A program made the translations under genes and the position numbers. Positions 26,444-34,446 of a stretch of 64,000 bases of DNA are shown in pieces; positions within the stretch are counted from its first letter, which is position 1, and each line of letters begins with the position of its first letter. Origin of the DNA: Microbacterium sp. 18062 (GTDB taxonomy: Bacteria; Actinomycetota; Actinomycetes; Actinomycetales; Microbacteriaceae); contig NZ_CACSKB010000009.1 in NCBI RefSeq assembly GCF_902706225.1, positions 1 to 64,000 of the forward strand, given 5' to 3'. The notes beneath the pieces are model-generated. The model saw nothing but the letters and a program-made list of their open reading frames with translations. It was not told where the DNA came from and ran no database searches.

Positions 26444-27934
26444 TCACTCACCGAGCGCCGCCGCGACCGAGCGCCCCGCACGGACGGCCGTGACCGTGCC
26501 GGCCGGGGTGACATTGGCGACCACGGCCGTCGGCAGGACGCCATTGCCGGCCGCGTACAAGCCCTGCACACCCCACACGCGCCCTTCGGGATCGGTGACG
26601 GAGGTGCCGTCGTCGGCAGCGCCCATCCGCACGGTGCCCGAGTAGTGCAGCGACGATCCCGGCGGGAGCAGAAGGGTGTCGGCGAGCGCGTCGGCGCCGC
26701 CGACTGCCTCGAATGCGCGCTGCTGCTGTTCGCGAGCGCGCTCGATGAGCGCCAGATCCTCGTCGGTGTACTCGTACACGATGTGCGCGAGGGGCATCCC
26801 GGCCGCATCGGTCTCGGTGTCGGAGAACTCGATGCGGCTCTCGGCGCGCACGGTGGTGGGCACATAGACGCTGATGCTCACCGCCATCGCCACGGCGTCT
26901 GTCAGATCGTCCGAATAGAGCGGTCCCACGCTGACCTGCCAGTGGAACGGCTGCGCCGACCCGCTGTGCGGAAGCCACAGCGAGTCGCTCATCCATTCGC
27001 CCGGACGGGGGATGGGCACACCGCCGACCCCCAACGTGCCGGGCTCGGCGAAGACACGGCCGGTGAGGAAAGCGTGCTCGTTCAGGTAGCGGCCCAGCGC
27101 CGGGGGACGGATGCCGGAGGCGAACAGCAGCTGCGGCGAGCGCAGGGCGTCAGCGCACACGACGACCGCGGACGCCTCGACGACTCGTGTCGCGCCGGTC
27201 GGATCGGCGATCTCCACGCCGCGGGCACGGTCGCCGTCGACGAGGATCCGCCGCGCGAGAGCGTCCGGGATCAGCTCGAAGAGCTCCGAACCCGCGACGA
27301 TCTCGGGGAAGATCCTCCCGGGGTCCGTGCGCCGCAGCCCGCCGGCGGACGAACCGGACACCGCCATCGGCATGATCTGAGGTCCTCTGCCCGGAGCGGA
27401 GACGGCTCCGAACGCGTCCGTCAACGCGTCGATGACCGCGGACCCGGCCGGTGTCGGCCCGAACCGGTCGGTGGTCACGCGCAGAAGCCTGCGCGTCCTG
27501 TCGTAGTCATCGGCCCATTCGGCCGGAGAGATGAACGTCGGGATCTCGCTACCCCAGGGCGTGGGGCAGGCGGCGGTCCAGCGCGACCCCATGCCGCCCA
27601 CGTTCCAGGCGCTCGCCGCCGCGGGCATCGCATCCGAGCGATGTCCGAGGGCGCCGAAGGCGTACAGGCCGGGAGCTGCCGACGCACGATCCGAGAAGTG
27701 CCCGGCGGTCGCGGCGCCGACGTACATCGACTGGACGCCTGCCGCCACGTTCGCGTTGTACGAGGCCCGCTCGCTCTCCTCGGCGACATCGTGGAGATGC
27801 TGTGCGGGCACCGTGCCGAGGAGCGGACCCGCCTCGACCATCGTGATGCGGGTGTGCGGCCGGAGCCGCCGGACCTCCGCCGCAACCGCGGCTCCCATGA
27901 TCCCGCTGCCGACGATGAGGAGTTCGGGTGTCAT
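26444..27934 (-). CDS. GMC-type FAD oxidoreductase (pyranose/glycoside oxidase-like)
   Basis: The 496-residue protein has an N-terminal FAD-binding ELLIVGSGIMGAAVAAE and a middle GGMGSRWTAACPTP segment like that of pyranose 2-oxidases. Its C-terminus has HYSGTVRMG and NGVLPTAVVANVTPAG, which carry the His and Asn used as catalytic pair in GMC enzymes. No signal peptide is present. Members of this bacterial group include C-glycoside 3-oxidases from Microbacterium that make 3-keto sugars; assignment to that activity here is inference. GGAGG (27940-27944) precedes the start by five bases. It diverges from a sugar ABC operon with two TIM-barrel isomerases and a Gfo/Idh enzyme. Confidence 0.85.
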   Translation of the reverse strand: MTPELLIVGSGIMGAAVAAEVRRLRPHTRITMVEAGPLLGTVPAQHLHDVAEESERASYNANVAAGVQSMYVGAATAGHFSDRASAAPGLYAFGALGHRSDAMPAAASAWNVGGMGSRWTAACPTPWGSEIPTFISPAEWADDYDRTRRLLRVTTDRFGPTPAGSAVIDALTDAFGAVSAPGRGPQIMPMAVSGSSAGGLRRTDPGRIFPEIVAGSELFELIPDALARRILVDGDRARGVEIADPTGATRVVEASAVVVCADALRSPQLLFASGIRPPALGRYLNEHAFLTGRVFAEPGTLGVGGVPIPRPGEWMSDSLWLPHSGSAQPFHWQVSVGPLYSDDLTDAVAMAVSISVYVPTTVRAESRIEFSDTETDAAGMPLAHIVYEYTDEDLALIERAREQQQRAFEAVGGADALADTLLLPPGSSLHYSGTVRMGAADDGTSVTDPEGRVWGVQGLYAAGNGVLPTAVVANVTPAGTVTAVRAGRSVAAALGE

Positions 27935-27947
27935 CTCTGCCTCCGAC

Positions 27948-28001
27948 TTATGACATAAATAATGATAAGACGACTATTGCATCTAAAAAGTTATGCATGA
28001 A
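27948..28001. promoter_or_regulatory. AT-rich divergent control region with paired TTATG..CAT sites
   Basis: The 258-base gap between the divergent oxidoreductase and ABC operons is AT-rich near the oxidoreductase side. It holds the perfect palindrome TTATG-A-CATAA (27948-27958) and the related TTATGCATGAA (27991-28001), 43 bases apart. They are plausible operators for the ROK repressor encoded in the same locus. The remaining part (28002-28176) shows no further signal. Confidence 0.45.
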
Positions 28002-28192
28002 TCAGCGCAAGTTTCGTCTGTGTAAAAGAAAGATGCGTGATGTGACGCCGATGTAAATTCTGCCTCCGCGGCCCTCGTCGCGGCCTCCTCGCTGCATAGC
28101 CTGTCGCAGGCGCCGCAATCTCGTGGCGCGGGCGGACACCCGAAGTCGCACCACCCCTCGCCCATACCCGCATGCTGAGAAAGGCAACCACG

Positions 28193-29497
28193 ATGAACGC
28201 ACTGCGTTCGCGCGCCACCCGTCGAACCCTGCTCGTCACCGGCGCCGCACTGACGGCCGCCATCGTCCTCGCCGGCTGCGGCCGCGCATCGGAGACCGGC
28301 GGGACGTCGGCGACCGTCACGATCGACGATGAGCCGGCGACCGGCACGATCGAGTTCTGGGCCGGCGGCGCCGATGGAGAGGCGCTGCCGGACTTCCTGG
28401 CGGAGTTCCAGGAGGAGAACCCCGACGTCGAGATCAACGTCACCACCATCCCGGAGGGCGACAACGACGCGAAGCTGTCGGCGGCCATCGCCGCGGGGAA
28501 CGTGCCCGACATGGTCTACCTCTACTCGCAGACCCAGGCGGCGATGCTCGACACCGGAGCGTTCGCGGAGGTGCCCGACGGTCTCGTCGAGAGCGCCGAC
28601 TTCTTCTCATCCATGTGGGACACGGTGCAGTACGACGGAGCCGCTCACGCCGTTCCCTGGTACACCTACGCGCAAGCGCTCTACTACCGCAAGGACCTGG
28701 CCGCGGCGGCCGGTGTCGAAGCGCCCGAGACGTGGGAGGACTACGCGACGTTCTCCGAGGCGGTGCAGGACCAGGGTGCGACCTTCGGGGTCGGCCTGTC
28801 CGCCGAGTGGGATGGCTACACGGCTCAGCAGTTCAACGATTTCGTCCGCCAGGCCGGGGGATCGCTCATCTCCGACGACCTGACCGAGTGGACGATCGAC
28901 ACGCCCGAGAACCTCGAGGCTCTGGAGACGTACGCGGGCCTCGTGACCGATGGCTACGCGTCACCCGACGGACCCTCCTTCCTCGACACGGTGTCATGGT
29001 TCACCTCCGGTGAGATCGCCTCGTACATCAACGGCCCCTGGTTCCCGGGCTGGCTGGAAGAGGCCAACGGCGAGGGATGGAACGAGGACAACCTCGGCAT
29101 CGCGCTCGTGCCCGCCGGTCCTGCCGGCACCACCTCGGCCCTGGGCGGCGGCAGCCTCGCGGTGCTCGAGGACGGCAAGAACACGGAGGCGGCCTGGAAG
29201 CTCGTGCGCTGGCTGTCGGAGCCGGACACCCAGGTCGCATGGTACGAGACCTTCGGCAATCTCCCGGCCGTCGAGGCCGCATGGGACGCGCCGGCGATCG
29301 CCGACGACCCGCTGCTGGACGTCATCAAAGAGGCGATCCCGCTGGCCGGCTCCGTTCCGGCCGTGCCGGGCTGGAGCGAGGTCTCGGCCATGCTGGGCGC
29401 TGAGATGGAACGCGTGGCACGCGGCCAGGCGACGGCCGCCGAGGTGCTGGCGGCGGCTCAGGCCAAGGCCGACGAGATCCCCACCGGCGTCGAGTAG
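28193..29497 (+). CDS. sugar ABC transporter substrate-binding lipoprotein
   Basis: Family 1 extracellular solute-binding protein (MalE-like), 434 residues. The signal peptide carries twin arginines (residues 10-11) and a lipobox LAGC (Cys29). The body has TIEFWAGGADGEALPDFLAEF, VPDMVYLYS and NGPWFPGW, typical of carbohydrate-binding members. ATG 28193 is chosen because GAGAAAGG lies about nine bases upstream; an in-frame ATG at 28172 lacks one. It is first in an operon with two permeases and three sugar-modifying enzymes. No ATPase is encoded here, so a shared MsiK-type ATPase elsewhere is likely. Confidence 0.92.
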   Translation: MNALRSRATRRTLLVTGAALTAAIVLAGCGRASETGGTSATVTIDDEPATGTIEFWAGGADGEALPDFLAEFQEENPDVEINVTTIPEGDNDAKLSAAIAAGNVPDMVYLYSQTQAAMLDTGAFAEVPDGLVESADFFSSMWDTVQYDGAAHAVPWYTYAQALYYRKDLAAAAGVEAPETWEDYATFSEAVQDQGATFGVGLSAEWDGYTAQQFNDFVRQAGGSLISDDLTEWTIDTPENLEALETYAGLVTDGYASPDGPSFLDTVSWFTSGEIASYINGPWFPGWLEEANGEGWNEDNLGIALVPAGPAGTTSALGGGSLAVLEDGKNTEAAWKLVRWLSEPDTQVAWYETFGNLPAVEAAWDAPAIADDPLLDVIKEAIPLAGSVPAVPGWSEVSAMLGAEMERVARGQATAAEVLAAAQAKADEIPTGVE

Positions 29498-29509
29498 GAG
29501 CAGCGTCGA

Positions 29510-30457
29510 ATGACCTTCGCGATCACCCGTGGGAAGGCGTCCACCGGGCGCCCTCCCACGGGTTCGCCTCCGCGCCCGGGCAGTGGCCGGCGTCACCAGA
29601 CGGCGACGGCGTGGCTGTTCCTCGTGCCCACCCTCGTGATCGTGGGCCTGTTCACCGTCATCCCGACCTTCGCGGCGTTCCTTTTCAGCTTCACCGATCT
29701 GGGGCTGAGCGACATGCGCGACCCGCTCGCGGTCGAGGTCGTCGGGTTCGAGACGTTCGCGAGGGTGCTCGGCAACAGCGATTTTCAGCGGGCAGCGCTC
29801 AACACCGTGATCTTCGTCGCGATCGGCGTGCCGGTCACCATCGGGGTCGGGCTCGTGATCGCCCTCGTCCTCAACGCGGGCGTCCGTCGTCTGCGTCCCG
29901 CCTTCCGCGCGATCATCTACATCCCAGTGATCGCCAACATCGTGGCTGTCTCGGTCATCTGGAAGTACGCGCTCAGCTACGGCGGTCCGATCGACGAAGC
30001 GCTCGCCGCGATCGGCATCGAAGGCCCGAACTGGCTCGGTGATCCGGCCTGGGCGGTGACCTCGGTGCTGCTGCTGACCGTGTGGCGCAACGTGGGGACG
30101 GCCATGGTCCTGTTCCTGGCGGGGCTGCAGACCGTTCCGGAAGAGATCTACGAGGCGGCCGCGCTGGACGGCGCGGGTCCTTTCCAGCGCATCTTCCACA
30201 TGACGCTTCCGCTGCTGCGCCCGACGACGCTCCTCGTGTCGGTGCTGATCACCGTCATGTACATGAACATCTTCGAGGAGCCGTACCTCCTGACCGGTGG
30301 CGGTCCTCTCGGCTCCACCCGCTCGCTCTCGCTCTGGGTCTATCAGCAGTTCGGCTTCGGCAACGTCGCCGCCTCCATGGCGGGCTCGTTCGTGCTGATC
30401 GTGCTGGTGCTGACCGTGAGTGTCATCCAGTTCCGGATGCTGAGGCCCAAACACTGA
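29510..30457 (+). CDS. sugar ABC transporter permease, MalF type
   Basis: A 315-residue permease with six hydrophobic helices. The first lies around WLFLVPTLVIVGLFTVIPTFAAFLFSF, which contains the typical FL(V/L)P start of this family. The EAA loop is at YEAAALDGAGPFQRIFHMTLP (near residues 215-235). It lies 12 bases after the binding-protein gene, and its stop overlaps the next start by one base (TGATG). It forms the membrane channel with the next gene product. Confidence 0.92.
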   Translation: MTFAITRGKASTGRPPTGSPPRPGSGRRHQTATAWLFLVPTLVIVGLFTVIPTFAAFLFSFTDLGLSDMRDPLAVEVVGFETFARVLGNSDFQRAALNTVIFVAIGVPVTIGVGLVIALVLNAGVRRLRPAFRAIIYIPVIANIVAVSVIWKYALSYGGPIDEALAAIGIEGPNWLGDPAWAVTSVLLLTVWRNVGTAMVLFLAGLQTVPEEIYEAAALDGAGPFQRIFHMTLPLLRPTTLLVSVLITVMYMNIFEEPYLLTGGGPLGSTRSLSLWVYQQFGFGNVAASMAGSFVLIVLVLTVSVIQFRMLRPKH

Positions 30458-31281
30458 TGCGCACCGCACCGCTCCGTACCGCTCTCCTCTACATCGCGAT
30501 GACCCTCGTCTCGGCCGCGATGATGCTTCCGTTCGTCCTCGTCGTCCTCGGCGCGTTCAAGACGCAGGGCGAGTTCACCGCCAATCCCGGTGCCTGGCTG
30601 CCCGAGTCCTTCGGGAACCTCTCGAACTTCGTGGTGCTGTTCGAACGGGGATTCGGGCGCTACCTGCTCAACAGCGTCACCGTGTCGGTCATCGTCGTCG
30701 TCGCCAACCTCGTGTTCAGCTCGCTCGCGGGCTATGCCCTGGCCAAGCTCCGCTTCCGCGGCCGGAGCGCGGTCTTCGCCCTCGTGCTGGCCTCGATGAT
30801 GGTGCCGATCGTGGCCATCTTCGTGCCGCAGTTCCTCGTCGCCGTGCAGCTCGGGGTCGTCGACACCCTCTTCGGGGTCGCGCTTCCCATGCTCGTGCAG
30901 CCGATCGCGGTGTTCATCGTGCGGCAGTTCGCCGGCTCCATCCCGGAGGAGATCATGGAAGCCGCGCGTCTGGACGGCGCCAGCGAGCTGCGCATCTTCG
31001 GCCAGGTGTTCCTGCCCCTGCTGAGCCCGGCTCTCGCGACAGTCAGCGTCATGACCTTCCTCGCATCGTGGAACGCGTTCATCTGGCCGCTCGTGATGGC
31101 CCAGTCCGAGCGCACCTACACCCTGCCGGTGGGCCTGGCCGTCGCCGCGGCGGGGAGCAACACCACCCAGTTCGGCGTGCTGCTCGCCGGCGCGGTCGTG
31201 GTGCTCCTGCCGGTGCTGATCCTGTTCCTGTTCCTGCAGAAGTACTTCGTGCAGGGAATCGCCGCGACAGGCGTGAAATAG
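30457..31281 (+). CDS. sugar ABC transporter permease, MalG type
   Basis: A 274-residue permease of the MalG family, with six helices and the EAA loop MEAARLDGASELRIFGQVFLP (near residues 168-188). LFLFLQKYFVQGIAATGVK at the end is the classic C-terminus of carbohydrate permeases. ATG 30457 shares one base with the preceding stop; a longer open frame upstream is a shadow of the MalF-type gene. Confidence 0.92.
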   Translation: MRTAPLRTALLYIAMTLVSAAMMLPFVLVVLGAFKTQGEFTANPGAWLPESFGNLSNFVVLFERGFGRYLLNSVTVSVIVVVANLVFSSLAGYALAKLRFRGRSAVFALVLASMMVPIVAIFVPQFLVAVQLGVVDTLFGVALPMLVQPIAVFIVRQFAGSIPEEIMEAARLDGASELRIFGQVFLPLLSPALATVSVMTFLASWNAFIWPLVMAQSERTYTLPVGLAVAAAGSNTTQFGVLLAGAVVVLLPVLILFLFLQKYFVQGIAATGVK

Positions 31282-31331
31282 TGGCGCGCGCCGTGTCGGC
31301 GTGTGCAACCGAGTGAGGAGAGCAATACCCC

Positions 31332-32282
31332 ATGACCCTTCGCCTTTCGCAGGTGGCACTGAACCCGATCCAGTGGACGAACCTCCCCGCCGACCCCTCG
31401 GTGCCGGGGAGCGTCTCCCGCTGGCTGTACGGTGAGCCGTCCTTCCGCGCCGACTATCCGCGCGTGCTGCGCTCGGTCGCCGCCGCCGGGTTCGACGCGA
31501 CGATGATGGAGGTGCTCGACACGCAGACACTGCAGGACTACGCGCGGATGGTCACCGAGGCCGGTCTGCGGGTGGCGCCCGGGTACGCGTCGATCGGTCT
31601 GCCCGAGGACGCGGGCGTCGAACTGGAGCGCGGCAGCGCCGAGTGGCAGCGGTGGTTCAACGGTGTGCGCCGCAAGGCCGAGGAGTCGAACTACTTCGGC
31701 CTGGACACCGTGTTCCTCGCGCCCGAGGTCGACTACCGTCTGCCGCGATGGTCGGAGAAGGCGGCGATCGGGCATCTGCGGGACTCGGCGCGGCTCGAAC
31801 GCCAGATCGAGATGTTCGCCGAAGCGGCGGACGTCCTCGCCGCCGAGGGCGTGCGTGCGGGTCTCCACAACCACGTCGGCACCTGGATCGAGACCGAGGA
31901 CGAGATCGAGGCGGTGCTCGCGGCGATCCCCGCCGAGCGCCTGAGCGCATCGTTCGACATCGGTCATCTGGCCTGGGCTGGCATCGACCCCGTCGAGATG
32001 ACGGCGCGGCACGCCGACCGCATCCTCGACCTGCATCTGAAGGACCTCGACCTCGCTCTCGCGGCGCGCACGCGTGATCAGCCCGGGCCCTACGACGCGA
32101 TCTCCACCGCGGAGTTCTTCGTGGAGCCCGGGCGCGGCGACATCGATCTCGACGGCGTGCTCGCCGCTCTTCCCGAGGCCTTCGCCGGGTGGATCATCAT
32201 CGAGGTCGACCAGGTGCACGGCGATCCCGACCGAAGCGCCGCGCTCAGCAGGGCCTGGGTCGAGTCGACTTTCGCGTCATGA
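31332..32282 (+). CDS. sugar phosphate isomerase/epimerase-like TIM-barrel protein
   Basis: A 316-residue xylose-isomerase-like (AP-endonuclease 2 fold) TIM barrel, as in IolE, hydroxypyruvate isomerases and sugar epimerases. Metal-site motifs are visible: LAPEVDY, GLHNHVGTWIET, SFDIGHLAWAG and IIIEVDQVHG. The IEVDQ end resembles inosose dehydratase (IolE). With a ketose-forming oxidoreductase and Gfo/Idh enzyme in the locus, it could isomerise or dehydrate a keto-sugar. The stop overlaps the Gfo/Idh start (ATGA). Substrate unknown. Confidence 0.82.
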   Translation: MTLRLSQVALNPIQWTNLPADPSVPGSVSRWLYGEPSFRADYPRVLRSVAAAGFDATMMEVLDTQTLQDYARMVTEAGLRVAPGYASIGLPEDAGVELERGSAEWQRWFNGVRRKAEESNYFGLDTVFLAPEVDYRLPRWSEKAAIGHLRDSARLERQIEMFAEAADVLAAEGVRAGLHNHVGTWIETEDEIEAVLAAIPAERLSASFDIGHLAWAGIDPVEMTARHADRILDLHLKDLDLALAARTRDQPGPYDAISTAEFFVEPGRGDIDLDGVLAALPEAFAGWIIIEVDQVHGDPDRSAALSRAWVESTFAS

Positions 32283-33469
32283 GCGGCGCCGTCTCGACGG
32301 CGGTCCCGGCGCCGGCCCGCGGGCCCCGCGACCGTGTCCATCCCCTTCGCGTGGCGATCGTCGGCACCGGAATGATCGCGCGCGTTCATGCGCGTGCCGC
32401 CCGCGCGGCCGGGGAGCAGGTGCTCGGCGTGCTCGGCTCGTCGTCGTCCCGGTCGCAGGAGACGGCGCAGCAGTGGCGCCTTCCCCGCGGGTACGCCGAC
32501 CTCGACGCGCTCCTGCGCGATGCGCCCGATGTCGTGCACATCTGCACCCCGAACGCCCTGCACGCCGATCAGGTGCGAACGGTGATCGCCGCGGGCAGCC
32601 ACGTCGTCTGCGAGAAGCCGCTGGCGACCACACGGGCAGAGGCGACGGAGCTGGCCGCGCTCGCGCGGGAGGCGGGCGTCGTGGCGGCGGTGCCTTTCGT
32701 GTACCGCTATCACCCGATGGTGCGCGAGGTCCGCGCCCGTCGCGGACGGGGTGAGCTCGGCGACATCCTGCTGGCTCACGGGACCTATCTGCAGGACTGG
32801 ATGCTGGACCCCCGTTCGTCGAGCTGGCGGGTGGACCCGGCCCGCGGTGGTGCGTCGCGGGCGTTTGCCGACATCGGCTCGCACTGGTGCGATCTCGTCG
32901 AGTTCGTGTCGGGGGAGCAGCTGGCGGCGGTCAGCGCTCTCACCTCGATCGCGCACGCCACCCGTCCCGCGGCGTCGGCGCCGTCGTTCGCGGCGCCCTC
33001 CGACGCCGCCGCGGACCCCGTCGCGGTCACGACCGAGGACATCGTCACCGCGATCTTCCGCACCGCGCGCGGCGTGCCGGTGAGCCTCGTCGTCTCGCAG
33101 GTGTCGGGCGGACGCAAGAACCGGCTCTGGTTCGAGCTGGACGGCACCCGGGCCAGTGCCGTGTTCGACCAGGAGGATGCCGAGACCGCCTGGCTCGCCG
33201 GTGTCGACGGAGCGAGGATCCTGCACCGCGGCGAGGGGGAGGTGAGCGCCGACCAGGCACGTCTCAACCACCTTCCGGCGGGGCACGCGCAGGGGTTCGG
33301 TGACGCGTTCGACGCGTTCGTCGCCGACGTGTACGCCGCGGTGCGCGGGGAGAGCCCCGAGGGGCTTCCCACCTTCGACGACGGCGCGCGTGCCGCAGGC
33401 ATCGTCGATGCGGTGCTGGACTCGGCGGCATCCCGGTCCTGGGTCGACATCCCGTGCTCGACGCCGTGA
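32279..33469 (+). CDS. Gfo/Idh/MocA family NAD(P)-dependent oxidoreductase
   Basis: The 396-residue protein begins with a Rossmann fold (VAIVGTGMIARVHARAA, about residues 25-41) after a disordered N-terminal extension of about 22 residues. CEKPLATT and the FADIGSHWCDL helix (Asp and His near the active site) are the family marks. Such enzymes oxidise or reduce sugar hydroxyls, often at C3, or epimerise through keto intermediates. ATG 32279 overlaps the previous stop; the longer open frame upstream is a shadow. It is likely part of the same pathway as the two TIM-barrel enzymes. Confidence 0.88.
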   Translation: MSGAVSTAVPAPARGPRDRVHPLRVAIVGTGMIARVHARAARAAGEQVLGVLGSSSSRSQETAQQWRLPRGYADLDALLRDAPDVVHICTPNALHADQVRTVIAAGSHVVCEKPLATTRAEATELAALAREAGVVAAVPFVYRYHPMVREVRARRGRGELGDILLAHGTYLQDWMLDPRSSSWRVDPARGGASRAFADIGSHWCDLVEFVSGEQLAAVSALTSIAHATRPAASAPSFAAPSDAAADPVAVTTEDIVTAIFRTARGVPVSLVVSQVSGGRKNRLWFELDGTRASAVFDQEDAETAWLAGVDGARILHRGEGEVSADQARLNHLPAGHAQGFGDAFDAFVADVYAAVRGESPEGLPTFDDGARAAGIVDAVLDSAASRSWVDIPCSTP

Positions 33470-33500
33470 CCATCACTGCGAACACCCCGGAGGAACCCGC

Positions 33501-34427
33501 ATGAGACTCGGACTGCTCACCGCCTGCCTGCCCGCATGGGATCTGGAGCGCATCGCGCGCTTCGCCGCCGACACCGGCTACGAGGCGCTCGAGGTCGCCG
33601 CGTGGCCGACCACGGGAGGCCGCGACTTCGAGGCGTCCCACCTGCCGGTGGCGACGCTCACCGACGACGACATCGCGCGCACCCGCGAGATCCTCACGGA
33701 TACGGGCCTGCGGATCAGCGCGCTCGCCTACTACGAGAACAACCTGCACGGCGACCGTGCGCACCGGGCAGCGATCCATGCGCACCTGCGTGCCACGATC
33801 GAGGCCGCCGGGCGTCTGGGCGTTCCGTACGTCGGAACGTTCGTCGGACGCGACATCGCGCGCAGCGTGCCGGAGAACATGCGCGAGGCCGAGCGTGTGC
33901 TGCCGCCGCTGGTCTCGTTCGCCGCCGATCACGGCGTGACCCTCGTGATCGAGAACTGCGTCATGGAGGGATGGCATCCCGACGGCTACCCGGGCAACAT
34001 CGCGTACAGCCCCGAGCTGTGGGAGTGGATGATCGGCCTCGGTCTCCGTCTCAACTGGGACCCGTCGCACCTGGTGTGGATCGGGATCGACCCGCTCGAG
34101 ACGATCCTCCCGTTCGCGTCGTCGATCGTGCACGCTCAGGCCAAGGACATCGAGCTGTTCCCCGAGCGGCGCAACCGGTACGGCGGCTTCGGCACCGTGC
34201 ACAAGGACGGCGATCCGTGGAAGACGGGATGGTGGCGCTACCGCGTGCCCGGCCGCGGGCAGATCGACTGGACGCACATCGTGGATCGCCTGTACGAGGC
34301 GGGATTCGCCGGCACGTTGTCGGTCGAGCACGAGGATCCGCTCTGGGGTGGCGACGATGAGCGGACGCTCGAAGGACTGCGGATCGCGCACCGCACCCTG
34401 CGGCCGCTGATCGCTCACACGGGCTGA
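33501..34427 (+). CDS. sugar phosphate isomerase/epimerase family protein (second TIM barrel)
   Basis: A 308-residue TIM-barrel protein beginning MRLGLLTACLPAWDLERIA. Likely metal ligands are Glu in LVIENC, Asp and His in NWDPSHLVW, His in SSIVHAQAKDIE and Glu in SVEHEDP, the four-ligand site typical of xylose-isomerase-like enzymes. It is only distantly similar to the first TIM barrel, so the two probably catalyse different steps. This fold also serves as the catalytic subunit of C-glycoside deglycosidases, but the small partner subunit (DUF6379 type) is not seen here. GGAGGA at 33489-33494 precedes the ATG. Confidence 0.83.
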   Translation: MRLGLLTACLPAWDLERIARFAADTGYEALEVAAWPTTGGRDFEASHLPVATLTDDDIARTREILTDTGLRISALAYYENNLHGDRAHRAAIHAHLRATIEAAGRLGVPYVGTFVGRDIARSVPENMREAERVLPPLVSFAADHGVTLVIENCVMEGWHPDGYPGNIAYSPELWEWMIGLGLRLNWDPSHLVWIGIDPLETILPFASSIVHAQAKDIELFPERRNRYGGFGTVHKDGDPWKTGWWRYRVPGRGQIDWTHIVDRLYEAGFAGTLSVEHEDPLWGGDDERTLEGLRIAHRTLRPLIAHTG

Positions 34428-34446
34428 TCGGACACGCGCGCGTTCG

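Noticed and set aside
33501..34427. Catalytic subunit of a C-glycoside deglycosidase
   Set aside because: The fold fits, but the obligatory small beta subunit is not encoded nearby, so the specific name is not supported.
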